DNA from: Cardinalis cardinalis
Lineage: Eukaryota > Chordata > Aves > Passeriformes > Cardinalidae
Assembly: GCA_014549065.1 (NCBI GenBank)
Contig: JACDOX010000003.1
Location: forward strand, 15,441,877 to 15,505,876
Direction: 5' to 3'
Length of the DNA: 64,000 nt
In this document: one piece after another, positions 63,558-64,000 of the stretch
Layout of the letters: every line of letters starts with the position of its first letter
How positions within the stretch are numbered: position 1 is the stretch's first letter
Notes under the pieces: model-generated
What the model was told of the DNA's origin: nothing
The model's input: only the letters and a program-made list of their open reading frames with translations
Databases searched by the model: none
Program-made: the position numbers and the translations under genes

Positions 63558-64000
63558 ATTCGACATACGATTCAATTCAGTCATGTCAATGTACAGAGAT
63601 CAATATGGGAAAATTACCTATTTCCTCTACTTTAGCTGAGTAGAGACTTTCAGGCNTTCCACACTTCCAGGTTTTAAGCATCTGTACTTTAACATCCAGC
63701 TCAGCAATCATTGTACAAACCAGCAGAGGTATCTCAGTAATATTGGTCTTTTGCAAGTGGTATGGTGAACGTTACCAATGCTGCCTTTTCCAAGCCAAGT
63801 AAGATAGGATTCCTTCCCCATGGAAAAGGAAAAATGTATATTCTTGTTTCAGTGCTGAGCAGCTTATGTTCCTTCTGTCCCAAACAGGCATGAGTTTATC
63901 TTGCATTTATATTCTTAATTTGCCCATAATTGCTTTCAGGCATCCCATCTGAGGCCAGCCTTCATTAATATGTTAATTGTGCAGTCCCTCCCCGTGGATT

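Larger units (their letters stand above)
54746..64000. other. Non-coding stretch, no gene seen
   Basis: The minus-strand frame 55711-56157 and plus-strand frames near 57694-58056 and 62579-62920 contain unresolved bases and no recognisable domain. GC-richer patches occur at 59130-60040 and 61380-61960. Five unresolved bases cluster at 62331-62424. Confidence 0.6.

Noticed and set aside
1..64000. tRNA, rRNA, snRNA, known microRNA, CRISPR and prokaryotic features
   Set aside because: I looked for tRNA B-box sequence, a few well-known microRNA seeds, regular spaced repeats and operon-like gene packing and saw none. A tRNAscan and Rfam search would be decisive.

Overview
This window looks like nuclear, non-coding vertebrate DNA, most likely from a bird. 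The main clue is four copies of CR1-type LINE retrotransposons, the dominant interspersed repeat of bird genomes (CR1 also occurs in turtles and crocodilians, so a non-avian sauropsid is not excluded). The rest is AT-rich, repeat-poor sequence with short homopolymers, few CpGs and no compact gene packing. There are no operons, ribosome-binding sites or other prokaryotic features. I cannot identify the species or the locus.

I find no protein-coding gene, rRNA, tRNA or recognisable small-RNA gene. The open frames are short, overlap in several frames, often begin at non-ATG codons and resemble no family I know. The longest (about 190 codons at 33774-34355 minus and 184 codons at 22919-23473 plus) run through homopolymers. 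The only recognisable protein remnants are two decayed CR1 reverse-transcriptase C-termini, at about 12065-12274 (plus) and 30307-31325 (minus). The window is best read as intergenic sequence (a gene desert) or the inside of a very long intron.

Layout: 1-6.07 kb is AT-rich with two small hairpins. 6.07-6.33 kb is a short CpG-dense island. 8.38-10.27 kb holds two stretches that look like conserved regulatory elements (octamer, homeodomain and TGACAG-like motifs). 12.07-12.27 kb is a CR1 3' end. 12.3-22.3 kb is mostly featureless apart from a GC-richer patch at 18.0-18.5 kb. 22.99 kb has a 25-base G run. 27.86-28.02 kb is a second small CpG cluster. 30.3-31.3 kb is the largest CR1. 37.0-37.6 kb has a homeodomain-rich stretch, two G tracts and a CR1 tail. 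40.4-40.7 kb has a 37-bp tandem duplication and a CR1 3' fragment. 48.6-48.9 kb has a triple TGACAG cluster. 50.9 kb has a perfect 16-bp inverted repeat. 51.4-51.9 kb is purine-rich. 54.6-54.7 kb has a Grainyhead-type palindrome beside duplicated homeodomain sites. 63.45 kb has two octamers facing each other in a hairpin.

Unresolved bases (N) change sharply in density near 35.85 kb: three before, roughly ninety or more after. This suggests two stretches of different consensus quality or heterozygosity. Nothing here is clear evidence of an undescribed biological system; the best leads are candidate regulatory elements that need a cross-species alignment to test.
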